A stretch of 64,000 nucleotides of DNA, taken from the NCBI RefSeq assembly GCF_026113935.1, contig NZ_JAPEUL010000007.1, forward strand, positions 682,001 through 746,000, read 5' to 3'. Made by a program: the position numbers and the translations under genes. Below are positions 9,092-19,400 of the stretch, in pieces. The DNA is from Marinomonas rhodophyticola. Its GTDB lineage: Bacteria; Pseudomonadota; Gammaproteobacteria; Pseudomonadales; Marinomonadaceae. Under the pieces are notes generated by a model that made no database searches, was not told where the DNA came from, and saw only the letters and a program-made list of their open reading frames with translations. How positions within the stretch are numbered: position 1 is the stretch's first letter; every line of letters starts with the position of its first letter.

Positions 9092-9450
9092 TGGTTGGTA
9101 TCGACCGCAAAACAGGCCGCAAGATAGATGGCTTCGATCAACTTGTGAGCCGTATTACCCAAGTCATGACTACGCCCAAAGTAGGGCGAGCAAAACGCCC
9201 CACCTTTGGGAGTGAGGTTCGTCAATACATGGGCGCAAACATGGCCGACAGTATGCTTATTCGTCTGCAAGCGGCTGCGATTGGCGCCTTTTACGAACCA
9301 ATCAACGGCCTAACGGACTTTGTGCCGTCGCGCTGTGTCGCCAAGCGATTAACCAATGGATTGGCCTTATATTTCGAAGGTCAGTGGAATGGACAGACTA
9401 TTAAATTTGAGGTGCCGTTAGATGTTTCCCCATCAAAATCCACTGCCTAA
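9091..9450 (+). CDS. Baseplate assembly protein W (P2 gpW / T4 gp25-like)
   Basis: A 119-aa wedge protein of contractile baseplates. Features of the family are MVGIDRKTGRKIDGFDQLVSRI near the N-terminus, RPTFGSEVRQYMGA in the middle (the gp25 R-x-x-x-G type motif) and a terminal beta strand (TIKFEVPLDV). It lies between V and J as in P2 and overlaps J by 29 bp. Confidence 0.9.
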   Translation: MVGIDRKTGRKIDGFDQLVSRITQVMTTPKVGRAKRPTFGSEVRQYMGANMADSMLIRLQAAAIGAFYEPINGLTDFVPSRCVAKRLTNGLALYFEGQWNGQTIKFEVPLDVSPSKSTA

Positions 9451-10425
9451 ACCGGAGATCATCACCACCCCAAATTTTGATGATCTATTCAAAACGGTTA
9501 AACAAAGCGTGCTGGCGTACTTGTCAGAAAACGCACCGGACGATGTGGCAGGTGTGAGTGAGACCTTTGAAAACGAAGCGGAGTTGTTAACCAAGTTCAC
9601 CGAGGCATTCACCGTCATATTGCAAAGCCAATTTAGGCAAATGAACGCCCAGGCGTTACAGATGTTTGGCATGTATGCGACCGACGATGCCATGGTGGAT
9701 TTGATCGCCAGCCAACTTGGGGTAGAGCGGCAAATAATCGATGAAGGCGACCCAAACGCCTTTCCCCCAGTGCCACCGACCGTCGAAAGCAACGAAGCGT
9801 TACTGACACGTTACTACCTAGCCGCCTATGCATTAGCAACAACTGGCACACGGTCGGGTTATCGATTTAACGCCATGACCTTAGGCGGACGCCCTAAAGT
9901 CACCGTGGAGAGCCCAAGTAAAAGCAAAGTCGTGGTGACATATGAATTCGAACCGCACGAGATGGCAGGACAAACAAAAGATGCTCAAGCACGACGCGTT
10001 GCACCAGGGGAAGTGGATTGCTTCATCTTGGCTCATGCAAATAACGGTGTCCCTGCTGAGGCATTGATTGCGGCAACACAGCAATACATGCAGCGGGACG
10101 ACATCGCCCAAGAGACCGATTTACTCACCGTCAAAGCGCCAACCATCAAGCCTTGGTCTTGTGAAGCCGTGCTTTATATCCGAACGGAGTCCCGATGCCG
10201 ATATGGTCAAAGCCGCCGCAGAAAAAGCCGTGCGAGAGTATGCCGAGCAACAACACAGACTGGGCGGCAGTATCGAGCTGTCTATGTTGTATAGCGTGCT
10301 CCTAAAAACAACCGGATCTACATCGAGGCGACATACTGCAACCCACAGAGCCATTGCGTTGCCAATTCAACGAGGCGCCTTACCTTGAGTCAGTCCAAAT
10401 TACCGTCAACACTGAAAACCTATAG
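9422..10425 (+). CDS. Baseplate protein J (P2 gpJ family, frameshifted)
   Basis: Wedge component of the contractile baseplate. The frame from 9422 gives the clear N-terminal and middle parts (VTVESPSKSKVVVTYEFE; NNGVPAEALIAATQQYMQRDDI). After about 10190 the family-like sequence moves to another frame (DADMVKAAAEKAVREYAEQQ; RLGGSIELSMLYSVL). It moves again near 10310 (RIYIEATYCNP) and near 10342 (FNEAPYLESVQITVNTENL, stop at 10423-10425). Three indels in 160 bp with coding sense kept throughout look like a poorly read stretch. P2 J is 302 aa, and the joined length here is similar. Confidence 0.8.
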
Positions 10426-11047
10426 TGTTTTACCGGATAACCGCAGCCCGCTCGAGCGAGCATTAGAGCTTGCCTTGAGCGAAGCCCTGTACTCGATTGA
10501 TCATCCATACCCAGAATTGCTGGATGCACAGAAAACACCAATTAAAGCAATTGCCACACTAGGAATTGATCGACAAGTACCCGTGTGGGACTCGACAGAC
10601 ACCGAACAAGTCAAGAGAGATCGTACACAACAGGCATGGCGAAACAGGCAGCTAAGCGGTACGCGAGCAGGGTTTATTAAAGCACTTGGGCAAATGGGTT
10701 TTGGGGCTGATGTTACGCCATGGTTTAAAAAGCCCAATGAGTTAGAACCGTATTACTTTCAAATTTGGGTTTATGCTTCCGATCGTGTATTGACGCCAGA
10801 GATCAATGCTCGAATAGATCAGCTTCTTACAGAAATGAAGTCAGAGCGAGATTCCTATGTTATGGATCTGGCGCGTGAGTCGATTGCCTCGCCGCGCATT
10901 GCCGTCGCCGCCGAGATCGGAGTCACCATCACCTCCGCGCCCTTTGTGCCAAGTGGTGGCGGGTCTAACGCATTAACGCATACGGGCATTGCCCAACACC
11001 TACGAATCATTTCCACATCGGAGCCAGCAAGAAATGAGCGACTATAG
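10385..11047 (+). CDS. Tail protein I (P2 gpI family)
   Basis: Baseplate wedge protein next to J. It has the conserved start region SVLPDNRSPLERALELALSE, then DLARESIASPRI near the end. The true start is unclear: the only start codon in frame upstream is the TTG at 10385, which overlaps J by 41 bp, and the natural start near 10424 may have been lost to an indel. Length to the stop is 220 aa. The end overlaps the tail fibre ATG at 11034. Confidence 0.85.
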   Translation: MSQSKLPSTLKTYSVLPDNRSPLERALELALSEALYSIDHPYPELLDAQKTPIKAIATLGIDRQVPVWDSTDTEQVKRDRTQQAWRNRQLSGTRAGFIKALGQMGFGADVTPWFKKPNELEPYYFQIWVYASDRVLTPEINARIDQLLTEMKSERDSYVMDLARESIASPRIAVAAEIGVTITSAPFVPSGGGSNALTHTGIAQHLRIISTSEPARNERL

Positions 11048-13047
11048 AACCTATGTGACGCAAACAGGCTTTGGCCTTGAGCGTGATGCAAAATTTAATA
11101 ACAGCCACGTTGATTTAGCTGTTTTGGTCATTGGGGATGGTGCGTTAGCCGATTCCGCTTCGCCTGCCGAAAGAACCGACTTGATACATCAAGTTCGCGA
11201 ATATGGATTAACCATAGAAAAAGATGAAAAAGACTCTAATGTCTGGATTGCCCGAGCAGAAATTCCAGCCAGCGATGGTGGTTTTTTATTAAAGAAGCGG
11301 GTGTTAAAACCAAAGATGGCTATCTATATGCCTATGCTCGACAGGCGGGGGATTACAAGCCTCTGCTAGAAGAAGGGCAGGGCAAAAGCTACACCATCCG
11401 ACTCAAGTTTATTCCGGGTAATGCAGATTCAATTCAAATAAAAATTGATCCTTCTGTGCAGTTTGCTACACCTACGGACCTAGAAAATCTAAAAAAAGAG
11501 CACTCCGAAGACAGAGATCCTCACCCGCAATACGAAACGGACGAAGGTGCCGCAGCTAAAGCAAATAGTGCACTAAGTAGTGCAAAAAACTACACGGATA
11601 GTAAGACTGCAGAAATGTTAAGTTCTGCTAAATCCGATGCAACGACAAAATCAAATAATGCTATATCTAGTGCGAAAAGCTACACGGATAGCAAAGCCAC
11701 TGAAACATTAAATTCAGCCAAAGCCGATGCAACGACGAAATCAAATAATGCTTTATCTAGTGCGAAGAACTACACAGATAGCACAGCAACTGAAACATTA
11801 AATTTAGCCAAAGCCGATGCAACGACGAAATCAAATAATGCTTTATCTAGTGCGAAAAGCTACACGGATAGCAAAGCCACTGAAACATTAAACTCAGCCA
11901 AAGCCGATGCAACGACGAAATCAAATAATGCTTTATCTAGTGCGAAAAGCTACACGGATAGCAAAGCCACTGAAACATTAAACTCAGCCAAAGCAGATGC
12001 AACGACGAAATCAAATAACACCTTATCTAGTGCGAAGAACTACACGGATAGTAAATCGGCTGAAGTGTTAAACTCTGCTAAAGTCGATGCATCTACAAAA
12101 GCAAATAGCACATTAAATAGTGCGAAGAACTACACGGATAGCAAAGCAAGTGAAACGCTAAGTACGGCTAAATCAGATGCTACATCAAAAGCAAATACCG
12201 CTTTGTCTAGTGCAAAAAGATACGTAGATAGGTTGCGGGGGCAAAAGCTGTTTTTCAGTGTATTAGGAGATGAAAACCATATTATTTTAATAAGCAAAGA
12301 AGGCGTAACTCCAATCACAGAGCTAAACGATTATGACGAATTTAGTTTTATCGTATCAGCAACAAATACAGCACCCACAGTAACCATCAAATTTGATGGT
12401 TTAGATCCTATAGCTGTTGCAAGTATAACAAGCGATACACAGCTAATAGAAACAGCATTAGCGACCGTGTGTTATATCGATGGATCATTACACCTGACAG
12501 GACAGATCAATCCAAAAACTGGAAATCCGGTTTCTTTAATTGGTCGATTGATTACGTCCCCATTTTCATTTCCGGTGCATGTAAAATGCAATATGACGGT
12601 GGTGAATTGCGTCGTGATTTACATCCTATTTTATTTGCGTTGGCGCGGAAAGATGGTCTAGTCAATCAGGCCACAAAAGATGCTGATTTAAAAAAGTATG
12701 GCGCACGGTTTGGTGATGGTGATGGTGTTACGACATTTACCATTTTAACGTTTGGAGGGGCATTTATTCGTTTTGGGAATGGCGATTTAACTGGGCTTGA
12801 TAACGTTCGTGAAATTGGTAGCTACCAAGAACATGCTATAGAAAAAGGATCTTTTACTATTAGAAGTGACGCTGGAGGATCGAGTTTGGTTTCATTGTCT
12901 ACTGGCTCTATTAGCATTACCTCATCATCTGGAAACATTTCGCTACTTGGACATTCAGGAGCGGCGACTCAAAACCTTGTGACTATAGGCTCTGAAATTG
13001 AAACACGTCCATCAAACTACTCCCAAAACGCTGAGTTTTTAATTTAA
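11034..13047 (+). CDS. Tail fibre protein H with repeat shaft (frameshifted)
   Basis: Receptor-binding fibre of the P2-type tail. The N-terminal baseplate-attachment domain (MSDYRTYVTQTGFGLERDAK; ARAEIPASDGGF) is typical of gpH-like fibres. An indel in the T6 run near 11285 moves the frame to IKEAGVKTKDGYLYAYARQ and KIDPSVQFAT. The shaft is a run of 30-residue repeats (11581-12210). A second shift near 12500-12560 leads to a collar-like C-terminus (MQYDGGELRR; YGARFGDGDGVTTFT; GGAFIRFGNGD). Joined length is about 670 aa. The start at 11034 is inside the end of gene I. Confidence 0.82.
11581..12210 (+). repeat. Seven 90-bp tandem repeats encoding the tail fibre shaft
   Basis: Units begin at 11581, 11671, 11761, 11851, 11941, 12031 and 12121, each coding 30 residues of the type SAKSYTDSKATETLNSAK plus ADATTKSNNALS. 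Units 4 and 5 are almost identical. An eighth, degenerate unit begins at 12211. The heptad-like Ala/Leu spacing suggests a trimeric coiled coil. Copy number can change by recombination, altering fibre length. Confidence 0.92.
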
Positions 13048-13062
13048 GGAGCAGGTCTAATT

Positions 13063-13529
13063 ATGTCGGAACTAAATGTATTTGATAGATCAAAAATGAT
13101 ATGGCCATATGTCGGAAAGGTTCGACAGCAAATCGATCCGTTCGATCCAGAACAGAAGCCTGTCCCGCTTCGTAATGCAACAGATAAAAAACTGTTGCCG
13201 GAAAAGAAAGGCTTCGTTCAAGGCTTTGTTTCTGGCAACTGGGAATATTACCCAGCAAGCCAGGAATACTGGTTATCGGATGGTTCAAAACATAAAACGG
13301 AAGATGGCGAAGAGCTTCCCGAGGGCGCTTTATTGAAAGAACCCCCAAGCCAGAACCAACTTTTGACGAACGTCTGGCGTTAGCAATAGCTCAACGCGAA
13401 GCCACGTATAAAGCCGAATCCGACCCGCTCTACATGGAATGGCAATACGACAAAACGGACGAAGCAGAACAAAAGTGGCGCGATAAAGTCGCCGAGATCA
13501 AAGAGCGCTATCCCTTGCCAACGGAATAA
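13063..13529 (+). CDS. Tail fibre assembly protein (frameshifted)
   Basis: Lies directly after the fibre gene, as tail fibre chaperones do. N-terminal part: MSELNVFDRSKMIWPYVGK and GNWEYYPASQEYWLSDG. In the C-run near 13343 one C appears to be missing: the frame ending at 13383 should continue as PKPEPTFDERLALAIAQREA and KVAEIKERYPLPTE, stop at 13527-13529. The C-terminal 'AEIKERYPLP' type end is common in fibre-assembly proteins. Joined length is about 155 aa. Confidence 0.7.
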
Positions 13530-13552
13530 AATCCTTACCAACCCCACTAAAT

Positions 13553-13573
13553 AGCCGCGAAAGCGGTTTTTTT
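13553..13573 (+). terminator. Terminator after the fibre genes
   Basis: CCGC at 13555-13558, a GAAA tetraloop and GCGG at 13563-13566, extended by G-T and A-T pairs and followed by seven T. It separates the baseplate/fibre operon from the sheath operon. Confidence 0.8.
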
Positions 13574-13590
13574 ACGTCTGGAGAAAGCCC

Positions 13591-13782
13591 ATGACCACGA
13601 AACAGCCGCCTAATCCTCGGCAAAAATACACCGTTCTCTCGCCTTACCAATGCCCGAACAAGAAGCATTGGCATGAAAAAGGCGCCACGGTCGATTTGCT
13701 TCCTTGCGAAGCAGAATACTTAATCCTCAGCGGTAAAGTCGCCCTTGCGACAACGACCGCTAAACCAAAAGGAGAGGCGTAA
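13591..13782 (+). CDS. Small hypothetical phage protein before the sheath gene
   Basis: A 63-aa protein with KYTVLSPYQCPNKKHWHEKG and LLPCEAEYLILSGKV. The Cys and His residues could bind metal, but no family is recognised. Its stop overlaps the sheath ATG (TAATG), so it is coupled to it. Confidence 0.6.
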   Translation: MTTKQPPNPRQKYTVLSPYQCPNKKHWHEKGATVDLLPCEAEYLILSGKVALATTTAKPKGEA

Positions 13783-14951
13783 TGCCAGAAATTGCATCCT
13801 TTGTACATAACGGAATCAGCGTCGAAACTCACTCCGCGCCGCCACCAATGGGGCCGTTGGGCAGTGTGGTCGTCGGTGTGGTTGGCACCGCGCCAGACGC
13901 CGATCCACAATGGCCAAAAAACAGCCCAATCCGCATTGCCAATATGGCCGCGGTTGCCAAGCTAGACATGGCAGGCACAGAACGCGGCACGCTTTACCGT
14001 ACTTGTTACGAGCTGCTCCGCATTGTTTCCGTGCCGGTGTACGTCGTCATCGTGGAAGAGGGTACAGATACAGCCGACACCATCAACAAGGTAATAGGTA
14101 AAATCGATCCCGCCACAGGCCAACGAACCGGCATCCAAGCCTTAAGCGATTGCCAAGAAGTGCCAACCCACATTGCCGCACCGGGCTTCAATACCAAACC
14201 CGTAGCGGATGCACTCGCAGCAATGGGCAAACGCCTTTACGCGATCCCCGTTGGCGATGGTCCAAACACCAACGACAACGCCGCCATCGAATACTCAAAG
14301 TCATTAGGTGGCGAAGGCACGGGCTACGACGCATTCTATGTGGTCGATCCGTTCGTATCGGTTTACAGCCAAGCGGCCAAAGGCAATGTGTACTTTTCAG
14401 GCGCAGCCATTGCCTTGTCTTGCTTTGCACGAGTCAAACCATGGGAAAGCCCCGCCAAAGGCGGCATGGGCGCCTTGATCCAAGGCACAGCGCGAACAAT
14501 CGACTACAACATCATGGACAAAGCCACCAACGGCGACCTGATGAACCGCTTCGGTATCTCGTATTTTGCGCGTACCTCCATGGGCGGCTTCTCGTTGATT
14601 GGTAACCGTTGCGTCATGGGGCGATTCGTCTCACAAGTGGGCTTGGAATACGCCATCATCCGCAAGCTAGCGAAAACCGCCCAGCGAGCCATGGCGCGCA
14701 ACCTAAGCGAATCTTTCATGAACCAAGAGATTGAAAAGCTCAACTTCTGGCTCAAATCTCTTCAAGCCGACGAAACTATCATGGGCGCGCAAGTCTATCT
14801 GCACCCCACGCTCAACAACGTCGAAAACTACACCAACGGCGAATGGCACATTGCCATCAAATACCACGGTTACGCGCCAAACGAACACATGGTGTATCAC
14901 CTAATTGAAGACGTTGGCATCGTCGAATCGTTCTTAGAAGGAGTTTTATAA
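13782..14951 (+). CDS. Contractile tail sheath protein FI (P2 gpFI family)
   Basis: Sheath subunit that contracts to drive the tube through the host envelope. It is 389 aa (P2 FI is 396). Family features are the N-terminal HNGISVETHSAPPPMGPLGS, the VVGVVGTAPDAD segment, YDAFYVVDPFV, and the C-terminal core (EIEKLNFWLKSL; GEWHIAIKYHGYAPNEHMVYHL). Its stop overlaps the tail tube ATG. Confidence 0.95.
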   Translation: MPEIASFVHNGISVETHSAPPPMGPLGSVVVGVVGTAPDADPQWPKNSPIRIANMAAVAKLDMAGTERGTLYRTCYELLRIVSVPVYVVIVEEGTDTADTINKVIGKIDPATGQRTGIQALSDCQEVPTHIAAPGFNTKPVADALAAMGKRLYAIPVGDGPNTNDNAAIEYSKSLGGEGTGYDAFYVVDPFVSVYSQAAKGNVYFSGAAIALSCFARVKPWESPAKGGMGALIQGTARTIDYNIMDKATNGDLMNRFGISYFARTSMGGFSLIGNRCVMGRFVSQVGLEYAIIRKLAKTAQRAMARNLSESFMNQEIEKLNFWLKSLQADETIMGAQVYLHPTLNNVENYTNGEWHIAIKYHGYAPNEHMVYHLIEDVGIVESFLEGVL

Positions 14952-15459
14952 TGGCCGGACAACGTACCCGCATTACCCGCATGGCCATCATCAACGGTGA
15001 GCCACTAATCAAAGAGACTCGACGAGTTCACCCCGCCCGAAGTCAAAAAGACCATGCAAGACACCCGTGGCGGTTCCTTCATCCACTGGTGAAGTCATGG
15101 TGGGGCTAGAAAAGCTCACAGCAAAGTTCAAAATCAAAGGCGCGAGCCAAACCTTGCTGTCTGCGTTTGGGCTAGCCAATGGCGAAATGTGCCAAATCAA
15201 CGTCAACGAATCCCACCAAGACGAAGACGGCAACAAATTCGCCATCAAATACAGCGTCACAGGCGAGATCACCAGCGTTACCGAATCCGCCAGTAAAATG
15301 GGCGAGCTACCCGACAACGAAATGGAAATGGCCGTCAGCGCCTACAAGAAAACCGAGTCCGGTAAAACCATTTACGAGATCGACCGCAACGCGCAAATCC
15401 TCGACCTCGGCAATGGCGACATCCTCGCCGAACACCGCCGCAACGTTGGTTTGCCGTAA
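14951..15459 (+). CDS. Tail tube protein FII (P2 gpFII family, frameshifted)
   Basis: Inner tube subunit. The ATG at 14951 opens MAGQRTRITRMAIINGEPL. Sense then moves frame near 15015 (DEFTPPEVKKTMQDTRGGSF) and again near 15085 (EVMVGLEKLTAKFKIKG; LDLGNGDILAEHRRNVGLP). The joined protein is about 169 aa, the size of P2 FII (172). There are two compensating indels within 70 bp and no other damage. Confidence 0.85.
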
Positions 15460-15491
15460 CGCTTAATAGTCAAAAAGCTTGAAGCCCCTTT

Positions 15492-15521
15492 GCCCGCTCC
15501 ATCAAACGAGCGGGCTTTTTT
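15492..15521 (+). terminator. Terminator after the tail tube gene
   Basis: GCCCGCTC at 15492-15499 pairs with GAGCGGGC at 15508-15515, followed by six T. Probably reduces transcription from the abundant sheath/tube genes into E and T. Confidence 0.85.
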
Positions 15522-15542
15522 ATCTAATTGAAGAGAATCCAA

Positions 15543-16118
15543 ATGTTTGAACCCAAAAAGCACACACTCGTCTGGCCTATCCAAAGCGACAAAAGCGAGC
15601 CAATCCAAACCGTCACCATCCACACCATCACCATGGGGCAACACCGTGACTTTTCCCAGCAAAACAAAAGTGAAAAACACAAAGCGAACAACGACACCAA
15701 GCTACTTCGCGCTTGTATTAGCGAAAGCACGGGCCTCACAGAAAAAGAACTAAAAACCCTCGTCACACCCGACTACACCAGCATTCAAAACCACGTGCTA
15801 GAGCTGATGAACGCCACCGCCAGCCAGCTAATCGAAGGCGAGTTCGACAAAGCCGCGCCGACGTTGCTCATCCCCATTCAAGGTGACGATGGCCAACAAA
15901 AAACCAGCTACAAACTCCGTCCGCCCACCGTCGCCACCACCGACCTAATGGACACCCACGAAGACGAATGGGAACGCACCATCTTCATTAGCTCAAGCTG
16001 TTCAGGTTTCACCAAAGCCGAACTAGCGCGCCTCAGCCTGCCAGATTGGAACCAGCTACAAGAGCGCCTTATCGATTTTTTGGAACAACCGGCGGACTAC
16101 TTTCGCCCAAAGACGTAG
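15543..16118 (+). CDS. Tail assembly chaperone E (P2 gpE analogue)
   Basis: Helps load the tape measure during tail assembly. It is 191 aa from the ATG at 15543 (GAAGAGAA upstream). It is longer than P2 E (91 aa) but lies at the same place between the tube and tape-measure genes. The C-terminus (FTKAELARLSLPDWNQLQERL) precedes a slippery TTTTTTG at 16076-16082, where a fraction of ribosomes would shift -1 to make the E+E' form. Confidence 0.8.
   Translation: MFEPKKHTLVWPIQSDKSEPIQTVTIHTITMGQHRDFSQQNKSEKHKANNDTKLLRACISESTGLTEKELKTLVTPDYTSIQNHVLELMNATASQLIEGEFDKAAPTLLIPIQGDDGQQKTSYKLRPPTVATTDLMDTHEDEWERTIFISSSCSGFTKAELARLSLPDWNQLQERLIDFLEQPADYFRPKT
16076..16082 (+). promoter_or_regulatory. Programmed -1 ribosomal frameshift site (T TTT TTG)
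   Basis: The heptamer is set in the zero frame as GAT TTT TTG, a canonical X-XXY-YYZ slip site and the same T6G signal known from the P2 FETUD operon. Slipping gives a fusion of about 234 aa ending at 16246. Confidence 0.85.
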
Positions 16119-16246
16119 AAGTCCTAACCGACATCATCCCGCTGGTTTACCACGTTCCACCGTCTGAAATACTAAACTGGCGCATCGACGAAGCCATGCG
16201 CCGCTACCACCTAGCCGCCGCCAAACTGGGTATTAAAAAGGGGTAA
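16082..16246 (+). CDS. E' extension, expressed as an E+E' frameshift fusion
   Basis: The -1 frame continues GTTGGLLSPKDVEVLTDI and PSEILNWRIDEAMRRYHL, 54 residues ending AAAKLGIKKG just before the tape-measure ATG. There is no suitable start codon or ribosome site of its own, and the frame opens before the slip site, as expected for a shift product. Confidence 0.8.
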   Translation, partial: GTTGGLLSPKDVEVLTDIIPLVYHVPPSEILNWRIDEAMRRYHLAAAKLGIKKG

Positions 16247-16249
16247 GCC

Positions 16250-19200
16250 ATGGCCGACAAAAAAATATCCATCGCCCTGTCAGCGGTCGACAAATTCAGC
16301 AAACCGTTCCACAACGCCATGCAGACCGCTGGCAAACTCGAACAGAAAATCGTAGAAACAGACAACAGCCTAAAAAAGCTCGGTGACCAACAAAAAACCA
16401 TTACCCGTTTCAAAACCCTAAGCACCCGCCTAGACGAAACGCGCAACGCCATGGCAAAGGCAACCCAAGAGACAAACCGCCTAAAACAAAGCGAGCAAAG
16501 CGCCAAAGTCGCCCTAAAGCAACACGCCACCGAACTGGCCAATGCCCAAAAAAACGCCCTAAAAGCGGCTGAAGCCTACGGTGTGCAATCGCAACAAGTC
16601 AGTGACGCTAAGGCCAAAGTACAAGCACTCACCAAAGCCAAATCGGCCGCCACAAAGCAACACGCGGCGGAACTGGCAAACGCGCAAACACAAGCCTTAA
16701 AAGCCGCCAAAGCCTACGGTGCCGAGTCTAAGCAAGCCAAAGCCGCCACGGCCAAAGTACAAGAACTTACCAGCGCAAAAGCCATTGCCGCTAAGCAACA
16801 TGCCACCGCACTGGCCAACGCCCAAAAGAACGCCCAAAAAGCGGCAGAAGCCTACGGTGCGCAATCGCAGCAAGTCAAAGCCGCCACCGCCAAGGTGCAA
16901 GAACTCACCAAAGCCAAAAAAGCCGCCGAACAAAGCTACAAAAAAGAAAAAGTTGCCGCCAAAAATGCCGAAATCGCATCGAACCAACTAAAAACGTCTT
17001 ACAGCAAACAAGCCCGTGAACTAGGTGGCTTACGCAAAGACATGAGCGCCGCAGGCTTAAAAGTCAACTCACTCGGTGCCCAAGAACTCAAACTCGCGCG
17101 CCAAACCGACCAAGCCAGCCAAGCCCTAGACCGCCAGCAAGCCAAGCTAAAAAAGATCCAAACGCTAAAAGGGCGCATTGCCGATCGTAACGCCCAAAAA
17201 GGCGAACTCGTCGGGCAAGCGGTCGGCCTAGCCGTTAAAACCGCGCCACTCATCATGGCCGGTAAACGGGCCGTCGAATACGAAAGCACCTTTGCCGACG
17301 TCAAAAAGGTTGTCGACTTTTCCGACAAAAAGGAAGAAGCCCAATACCGCACCGACATGATGAAACTCGCTGGCCGCCTTGGCGTACAGCAAGAAGGCAT
17401 TGCCGACATCGTCACCGCTGCAGGGCAATCGGGCATAGAAAAAGACCAGCTCTTACAGTTTGCCGAAGCCGCCACAAAAATGAGCGTCGCGTGGGACGTA
17501 TCCGCAGAAGAAGCCGGTTCAACCCTCGCGACATTCCGTGCGGCCATGGGCTTAACACAAAAGAACGCCCTAGACCTGGCAGACAGCACCAACTACCTAA
17601 GCAACAACATGAACGCCAAGGCAAAGGACATTGCCGCCGTCATGGTACGCCAAGGCTCCACCGCCATGGGCGCAGGGCTTAGCTACAACCAAACCGCTGC
17701 ACTGTCTGCCAGCCTCATCGCAGGCGGTGCCACGGAAGAGGTGGCCTCGACCGCGTTGAAAAACATCACCGGAAGGCTCACCGCAGGCTTTGCCGCCACA
17801 AAAAGCCAACAAAGCGCCATGGGGCGCATTGGCTTCGATGCGGAAGAGGCTCGCGGAACTGATGCAGCAAGACGCCCAAGGCACCCTTGTGGAAGTCATG
17901 CGCGGCCTACAAAACGTAGACGCCACAGACCGAGGCGCGGTGATATCGCAACTCTTTGGGGAAGAAGTAAAAGGCGCGGTCGCCAAACTCGTCACCACAC
18001 TGGACGATGACAAAAACGGCCTTGTTTCCGCCTTTGCCAAAGTCGCCAACCAAGCCGACCGAGCCAACAGCGTCAACGACGAATACGCCAACCGCGCCGC
18101 CACTCGTGGCCATATGCTTGGTCAACTGAGCGCCAAATTCGACCGCATGACCATAGTGTTAGGCGATCGCCTTTTGCCCGTGCTCGATGCCGCCTTACCA
18201 CCACTAATGACCGCCATTGATTACGTGGCTGATTTAGCAGAAAGCAGTCCAGAACTGGCCACAGGCTTAATGGGCGTTGCCGCGGCGATTGCTGTCGTAA
18301 AAGCCGGAGCTATCGCCTTCAAACTCGCCAAACTCACCCTTGGCAACGGGCGCGATCGCTTCAATCTTGGCAAAACCAAACTCACCAATTCCACCGACCA
18401 AACCACCCAAAGCGCCAACCGAGCATCACGCTCCTCGACCGACTCAACCGCAAACTAAACGGACTCGGAGCAGGCGCACGACAAAGCCCCACGTCTTACG
18501 GTGGCGAACGACTCAGCAAAGAGGAACGCAAACGACGCAAAAAAGACTACCTGCAAGGCCGCACAACACAACGCGCCACACCCACAAGACCATCCCGACT
18601 AAGCGGACGCTTTCGTCTTGGCAAATACGGTCGACTCGCTGGCTTACTCGGCAGCGGCGCGGCCTTGTCCATGTTCTCAGGGTCAGCCAATGCGGGTGGC
18701 TTATCTAACGTAGCCGACCTTGCCATGACAGGGGCAGACCTAGCGGGCGCCGCAGGGGGATTGTCTTCTATGCTTCCCATGGGCGGCATGGCGGGTGGTG
18801 TACTAAAAGGCGCAGGGAAACTATTCAGACCATTAGACATCGCCCTACAAGGCGCAGGCCTTGCCTCCGCCATATCCCAAGGCAACAGCACCGAAATAGG
18901 CGCCACCGCAGGCGACATGGCAGGGGGCTTGGGTGGCGCGGCGGCGGGCGGCTTAGCCGGTGCCGCCATTGGTTCCGTCGTGCCCATAATCGGCACCGCC
19001 ATTGGGGGAATCGTCGGCTCCATCGCAGGCGGCATGGGCGGTGGCTCTTTGGGCGAATGGATCGGCGGCAAAATTGGGGGATGGTTTGAAGACGACAAAA
19101 CCGACCAACCCGCACCCGACGCCATCGCAAAGCAAAGCCAACAGCTACAAAACAACAACAAAAGCATGACCTTCGCGCCAACCATCCACCTAACACCGAC

Positions 19201-19348
19201 AGGCAATCCAAGCTATGATCAACAAGTCAGCGACCAAGTGATAGAGAGACTCAAGGCCGAATTTGCACAGGGCATGATGGGCAACATGGACGTCGCCACA
19301 AGGGCAGATGGGAGCTTGACGGATAAGAGGGGAGTTAGGCGTAGGTGA
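16250..19348 (+). CDS. Tail tape measure protein T (P2 gpT family, frameshifted)
   Basis: Long alpha-helical protein that sets tail length. Three frames join to about 1,030 aa. Segment 1 (16250 to about 17850) carries the N-terminal coiled coil and the TMP core (VVDFSDKKEEAQYRTDMMKL; QEGIADIVTAAGQSGIEKDQ). Segment 2 (about 17850-18420) continues LAELMQQDAQGTLVEVMRGL and has a membrane-like stretch. Segment 3 continues LDRLNRKLNGLGAGARQSP and contains a very Gly/Ala-rich hydrophobic region (about 18900-19070). The indels near 17845 and 18420 compensate each other. A bidirectional hairpin follows, then foreign DNA instead of gene U. Confidence 0.88.
16517..16930 (+). repeat. Three 138-bp tandem repeats in the tape measure gene
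   Basis: Units start at 16517, 16655 and 16793. Each encodes 46 residues beginning KQHA-ELANAQ and ending in an ALTKAK/ELTSAK-like turn. In-frame loss or gain of units would alter the tape length, and therefore tail length, in fixed steps. Confidence 0.9.
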
Positions 19349-19372
19349 AAAATATGATTCACTTACGCCTAA
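19335..19372. terminator. Bidirectional hairpin between T and the restriction gene
   Basis: Fifteen-base arms (19335-19349 and 19358-19372) with a single G-T mismatch overlap the T stop codon. It lies between convergent genes, so it can stop transcription from both sides. It marks the left edge of the accessory insert. Confidence 0.65.
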
Positions 19373-19400
19373 GTTTATCTCTTTTAAAAATGATTAAACA

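Noticed and set aside
11581-12210. Regular 90-bp repeats that might look like a CRISPR array
   Set aside because: There are no unique spacers. The repeats are contiguous, in frame and encode the fibre shaft.
16670-19211. Long antisense frames over the tape measure gene
   Set aside because: They arise from Ala/Lys/Gly-rich coding sequence read backwards and have no ribosome sites or family features.
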